Assembly (NCBI GenBank): GCA_013214885.1
Contig: JABSRS010000026.1
Span: 1-17,587 of the forward strand
Source: Gammaproteobacteria bacterium
GTDB lineage: Bacteria; Pseudomonadota; Gammaproteobacteria; Enterobacterales; Psychrobiaceae
Reading direction: 5' to 3'
DNA: 17,587 nucleotides
Positions 15,068-17,587 of this stretch are shown one piece after another (positions within the stretch are counted from its first letter, which is position 1; every line of letters starts with the position of its first letter). The notes beneath the pieces were generated by a model that made no database searches, had not been told where the DNA came from, and was given only the letters and a program-made list of their open reading frames with translations. The position numbers and the translations under genes were made by a program.

Positions 15068-15646
15068 ATGGCTATGATCAAGGAAGTAATAGATAACAAA
15101 TATAACACTGAAAAAATGTTAATAGAAATTGGTGATGAGACAGTCACTAAATTATTCAAACCCTACCGCGGTTATCAACGCCGTTATAAGCGCGAGAAGG
15201 AAGCTTTGTTACGCCTCCTGCATATCATCGATATCCCGCGCCTGATTAAATTTGAAGATCACAATACCAAACTGTTCATGACTCGCTTACCAGGGGTGAA
15301 ACCAGTCGATCTTAGTGAACAAAATTTACGTGATTTAACCAAAATAGTTGAACAGATGCTCGCGGCTGGTGTTGCTCGTCACGCGATGCCAATTCGTGAT
15401 ATTTTAGTTGATCAAAACGGTCGTCTAAGTTTAGTCGATTTTGAACGTTCAACTATAGTAAACCAGTTATGGCGACCTGATTTTTTAATTGCTAAAAAAG
15501 TATCGCGTTATCATTTATACCGTTTAATCGCCCAGTATCAGCCACAATTATTAACGAAAAGGCAGAAGCAACAGCTAGAGCGAGTGAATAAACTCAGAAG
15601 TTATTTTGGCGTGTTTAAGCGGTTTAGGAATTATATTCGAGCGTAA
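15068..15646 (+). CDS. Small kinase-fold protein, apparent pseudokinase
   Basis: A 192-residue soluble, basic protein. The order of elements fits a short protein-kinase-like fold of the RIO/KdkA group: ETVTKLFKPY with Lys28 as the ATP lysine, REKEALLRL as helix C, FMTRLPGVKP as the hinge region, and VARHAMPIRDILVDQNGRLSLVDFER (103-127; key residues His105, Asp111, Asp124) as catalytic loop plus metal motif. The usual H-x-D is H-A-M, and the Asn of the NIL motif is Asp111, so ordinary phosphotransfer is doubtful. Asp124 in the DFG position is kept (DFE). The C-terminal tail is rich in Lys and Arg and might bind nucleic acid or membrane. The start is uncertain among ATG 15068 and 15074 in frame; no strong ribosome-binding site is present. 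Function unknown. Confidence 0.7.
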   Translation: MAMIKEVIDNKYNTEKMLIEIGDETVTKLFKPYRGYQRRYKREKEALLRLLHIIDIPRLIKFEDHNTKLFMTRLPGVKPVDLSEQNLRDLTKIVEQMLAAGVARHAMPIRDILVDQNGRLSLVDFERSTIVNQLWRPDFLIAKKVSRYHLYRLIAQYQPQLLTKRQKQQLERVNKLRSYFGVFKRFRNYIRA

Positions 15647-15668
15647 TGGAGCGCTTAACACAATAGAG

Positions 15669-15692
15669 AGGCATAGCATAGCTGTGCCTTTA
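15669..15692 (+). terminator. Hairpin after the kinase-like gene, possible terminator
   Basis: AGGCATAGC (15669-15677) pairs with GCTGTGCCT (15681-15689), with one T-G wobble and a 3-nt loop. Only a TTA follows, so it is a weak terminator or an mRNA-stabilising end. It lies 23 bases after the stop codon. Confidence 0.45.
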
Positions 15693-15779
15693 GTGTCTGA
15701 TTACTCGTTTAATGATCAATCAAGGGAAGTGATTACCGCGACTAAACGCCGTTTTTATTGAGCGTTCTGATTAGCCATG

Positions 15780-16382
15780 CTAACGCGCGGGATCGATTAT
15801 CCCAGCGAGGGAATTGTTGGTCCTAAACCAACCAGCAATTGAATAACGGATCGACTGTGCTGCTAATACCTCGTGGGGAAAACGTTCGCTTTCAAACACC
15901 ACTAAGGTGCCTGCCTTAGGACTTACTCGCGCTAAAACAGTCGTAGAGTCTTCGGCGTAGATCACTAGTTCGCCGCCAACTGATGGTGAATTGAGATAGC
16001 AGACTGTAGTTAACACACGGTTGGATCTACCCTTGAAGGCATCGAGGTGCTTTTTGTAGAAATCGCCAGCCTGATATTTGGCATAGTGACATTCGTAATC
16101 GAACAATCCCATGAAAAATTGACGATTAACCTCGCTCCGTAACTGATCCATTACGCTTAAATATTCGGTCTGCGCCAAATTGTTGCTATCAAACCAACGA
16201 GTCTGATCTTTTCTGATTTGATCATTTAATTGTAAACCTTGCTGGCGACCGATCCCTGCTGGAGTAAATTGCGCTTGGTTATTTTGACAGTCAAGTAACA
16301 GGTTATTAATGATATCGGTCGGGATGGCGTTTTCAATGACTACGTAGCCATGTTGTGCGATGCCATCGATAATGTTATCCAT
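15780..16382 (-). CDS. PHD/EGL9-type 2-oxoglutarate- and Fe(II)-dependent dioxygenase
   Basis: A 200-residue cytoplasmic oxygenase. The double-stranded beta-helix carries the iron triad His112-x-Asp114 (YKKHLDAF) and His170 (FPHEV), and Arg179, nine residues later (IRYSIAGWF), for the 2-oxoglutarate carboxylate. The same nine-residue His-to-Arg spacing occurs in human PHD2. Other matches are IRKDQTRWFD (56-65), like the IRGD-W motif of bacterial prolyl hydroxylases, and LTTVCYLN before GGEL. The closest described relative I know is the Pseudomonas prolyl hydroxylase PPHD, which modifies EF-Tu; this is an inference of substrate. It is downstream of ychF on the same strand but a terminator separates them, so it should have its own promoter within 16383-16418. 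Confidence 0.87.
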   Translation of the reverse strand: MDNIIDGIAQHGYVVIENAIPTDIINNLLLDCQNNQAQFTPAGIGRQQGLQLNDQIRKDQTRWFDSNNLAQTEYLSVMDQLRSEVNRQFFMGLFDYECHYAKYQAGDFYKKHLDAFKGRSNRVLTTVCYLNSPSVGGELVIYAEDSTTVLARVSPKAGTLVVFESERFPHEVLAAQSIRYSIAGWFRTNNSLAGIIDPAR

Positions 16383-16414
16383 TGGGTGGTAGCCTTTATT
16401 TTGATAGCTTCAAT

Positions 16415-16449
16415 AAAAAAGCCGAGTATCATAACTCGGCTTGTTTTTT
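16415..16449 (-). terminator. Bidirectional rho-independent terminator between ychF and the dioxygenase gene
   Basis: AAGCCGAGT (16419-16427) pairs with ACTCGGCTT (16434-16442) around ATCATA, a perfect 9-bp stem. On the minus strand it is followed by a T run from the A tract at 16415-16420, directly after the ychF stop. On the + strand TTGTTTTTT follows, so it can work in both directions. Confidence 0.9.
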
Positions 16450-16465
16450 GTAGCAGGGTAGTAAC

Positions 16466-17143
16466 TTACACGTTAAAGCGGAAGTGAATGACATCGCCAT
16501 CTTTAACGATATAGTCTTTGCCTTCGACTTTAAGCATCCCAGCGTCTTTAGCACCAGACTCACCGTTAAACTCAACGAACGAGTCAAAACCGATAACTGC
16601 AGCACGGATAAAGCCACGCTCAAAGTCAGTGTGGATCTTTCCAGCAGCTTGTGGCGCAGTGTCACCAATCGAAATAGTCCACGCACGAACTTCTTTAACA
16701 CCAGCGGTAAAATAGGTTTGTAGCTCAAGAAGATCGTAACCCGCACGAATAACCCGGTTAAGACCTGGTTCTTCAATGCCCATGTCTGCCATGAATTCAG
16801 CCGCATCTTCAGCGTCTAATTCGGCAATTTGTGACTCTAGCTCGGCACAAACAGCAACCACAACAGAACCTTCAGTAAGGGCTAATTCACGCACTTGATC
16901 AAGTAGTGGATTATTGTCAAACCCTTCTTCACTAACATTAGCAATGTACATCGTTGGCTTTGCCGTTAAGAAGTTTAAATAGCTAATTGCTACTTTTTCT
17001 TCTTTAGTTAGCTCTAACGAACGGATCATTAGGCCTTCATCAAGATGAGCGGTAACTTTTTCTAACACGCTAATTTCAAGCTTGGCATCTTTATCACCAC
17101 CTTTGGCTTTCTTAGCCAGGCGGTAAATGACTTTTTCAGCCGT
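16466..17143 (-). CDS. ychF: Ribosome-binding ATPase YchF, C-terminal 225 residues (truncated at a junction)
   Basis: This is the C-terminal part of the Obg-family ATPase YchF, which binds ribosomes and influences stress responses. It parallels the E. coli protein from about residue 139: [20 protein letters not shown], then [53 protein letters not shown] and the terminal TGS domain ending [13 protein letters not shown]. The missing 138 residues would hold the nucleotide-binding P-loop (NVGKS) and the rest of the G-domain front. Upstream of codon ACG (17141-17143) the frame runs FF-L then a stop, with no similarity, so the gene is cut there. GTG 17068, giving a 200-residue product, is an internal codon and not a true start. 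The retained part shows no internal stop. Confidence 0.93.
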   Translation of the reverse strand, partial: TAEKVIYRLAKKAKGGDKDAKLEISVLEKVTAHLDEGLMIRSLELTKEEKVAISYLNFLTAKPTMYIANVSEEGFDNNPLLDQVRELALTEGSVVVAVCAELESQIAELDAEDAAEFMADMGIEEPGLNRVIRAGYDLLELQTYFTAGVKEVRAWTISIGDTAPQAAGKIHTDFERGFIRAAVIGFDSFVEFNGESGAKDAGMLKVEGKDYIVKDGDVIHFRFNV

Positions 17144-17160
17144 AAAAAATAACTAAACCA

Positions 17161-17361
17161 TTAAATACGCGTGTCTAAGACGTATAGCCGCTCGTAGAGA
17201 AAATGTCTCGAAAAAATAGTTTTTCGATTTTCGACCGAAATTTTCTCCATCCAGGCCTCACAAAAAAATAATTTTTTGGTGGATTTTTAGAAAAAAACGT
17301 CAAAAACCGTAATTCACCCGTAACTTTTTTAGGTATATCACCGATCTTCATTTAAATACGC
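17161..17361 (+). repeat. Degenerate direct repeat in the AT-rich tail
   Basis: TTAAATACGC occurs at 17161-17170 and again at 17352-17361. The flanks are also similar (CATTAAATACGC then GTCTAAGACG; CATTTAAATACGC then GTTAGAAGCG). The copies are 191 bases apart, which suggests part of a dispersed or tandem repeat family within the tail. Confidence 0.5.
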
Positions 17362-17386
17362 TAGTTAGAAGCGGAACAAAATTTCG

Positions 17387-17431
17387 AAAAAAAAAAAAAG
17401 AAAAAAATTTCGAATTTTTTTTTTTTTTTTT
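17387..17431. repeat. Poly-A / TTCGAA / poly-T imperfect palindrome
   Basis: An A tract broken by one G (17387-17407) is followed by TTTCGAA and then 17 T (17415-17431). The two halves are nearly complementary around TTCGAA. This would form a long AT-rich hairpin or cruciform and is prone to sequencing and assembly slippage. Confidence 0.7.
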
Positions 17432-17494
17432 AGAAAAATCCAAAATACTGATTTTTGGGGTGTTTTTGGAGCGATTTGGCTATTGCAGGAGCCA

Positions 17495-17515
17495 TTTGGT
17501 GCGTTTGGCACCAAA
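17495..17515. repeat. Perfect 8-bp hairpin in the AT-rich tail
   Basis: TTTGGTGC (17495-17502) pairs with GCACCAAA (17508-17515) around GTTTG. It is part of a short run with several GCNNTTTGG units (17471-17507), so it may be repeat-derived. No function can be assigned. Confidence 0.5.
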
Positions 17516-17587
17516 ACATAAATGTTGAAAAAAAATGACTTTCCACAAAAAAATTATTTTTTTTTCAAAAAAAAAAAAAAGTTTTTT

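Larger units (their letters stand above)
17144..17587. other. Non-bacterial-looking AT-rich tail, likely chimeric or foreign DNA
   Basis: These 444 bases replace the expected start of ychF. They carry no credible reading frame on either strand. They are dominated by A and T runs, up to 17 T at 17415-17431, 13 A at 17387-17399, and similar runs to the window end. TTCGAA-type motifs flanked by A/T runs recur at about 17213, 17381 and 17408. The texture resembles invertebrate, for example nematode, intron or intergenic DNA and not the preceding bacterial genome. The source species is a guess; the discontinuity is seen directly. Confidence 0.75.

Noticed and set aside
16429..16806. Minus-strand frame overlapping ychF, and + strand frames opposite it
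   Set aside because: Out-of-frame shadows of the conserved YchF C-terminal region.
17068..17143. GTG at 17068 as a true start of a short YchF-like gene
   Set aside because: YchF similarity continues in frame for 25 codons upstream of it, so it is an internal valine codon.
17387..17431. Poly-T tract as a bacterial terminator or poly-A as a processed transcript tail
   Set aside because: No GC-rich stem precedes it, runs occur on both strands throughout the tail, and no gene leads into it.

Overview
The window suggests a marine gammaproteobacterium of the Alteromonadales type (Shewanella, Colwellia or Psychromonas-like). The reasons are a three-component TonB2 locus with a TtpC-type ExbB, a CpsG-type phosphomannomutase, a UbiF flavin hydroxylase close to the enteric one, and a stringent-type tRNA promoter. 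The genus is inferred from recalled protein families, not from a search.

Layout. (1) Positions 3-7462, all on the + strand: the 3' end of a TonB-dependent outer-membrane receptor gene, a terminator-like hairpin, then a tightly packed run of DUF3450, TtpC, ExbB2, ExbD2, TonB2, TPR, PepSY-TM, DUF2271 and DUF4198 genes. The receptor takes a substrate (probably metal or haem) through the outer membrane. The TtpC/ExbB2/ExbD2/TonB2 complex supplies proton-motive energy. The PepSY, DUF2271 and DUF4198 proteins probably handle or reduce the metal in the periplasm or inner membrane. (2) 7586-12073: pgi, manC and manB, which together convert glucose-6-phosphate to GDP-mannose for surface polysaccharide. 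(3) 12048-12956, minus strand: a DMT/EamA exporter gene that overlaps the end of manB tail to tail. (4) 13044-14210: ubiF, for ubiquinone synthesis. (5) 14297-14808: a complete tRNA operon, with a strong promoter, tRNA-Leu(UAG), tRNA-Gln(UUG), a second tRNA-Leu(UAG) and a terminator. (6) 15068-15646: a small kinase-fold protein without the usual catalytic aspartate. (7) 15780-17143, minus strand: a PHD/EGL9-type 2-oxoglutarate oxygenase (possible EF-Tu prolyl hydroxylase) and the C-terminal 225 residues of the ATPase YchF.

The last 444 bases (17144-17587) do not look bacterial. Homology to YchF stops abruptly at about codon 139. What follows is AT-rich, non-coding DNA with long A and T runs and repeated TTCGAA-like motifs, more like invertebrate (for example nematode) non-coding DNA. 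A chimeric contig is the simplest explanation. I saw no CRISPR array, insertion sequence, phage gene or toxin-antitoxin pair. The most unusual biology is the compact TonB2/PepSY/DUF2271/DUF4198 locus, with three successive 11-nt gene overlaps, a domain shared by two adjacent genes and a possible N-terminal-histidine metal protein, together with the apparent pseudokinase.
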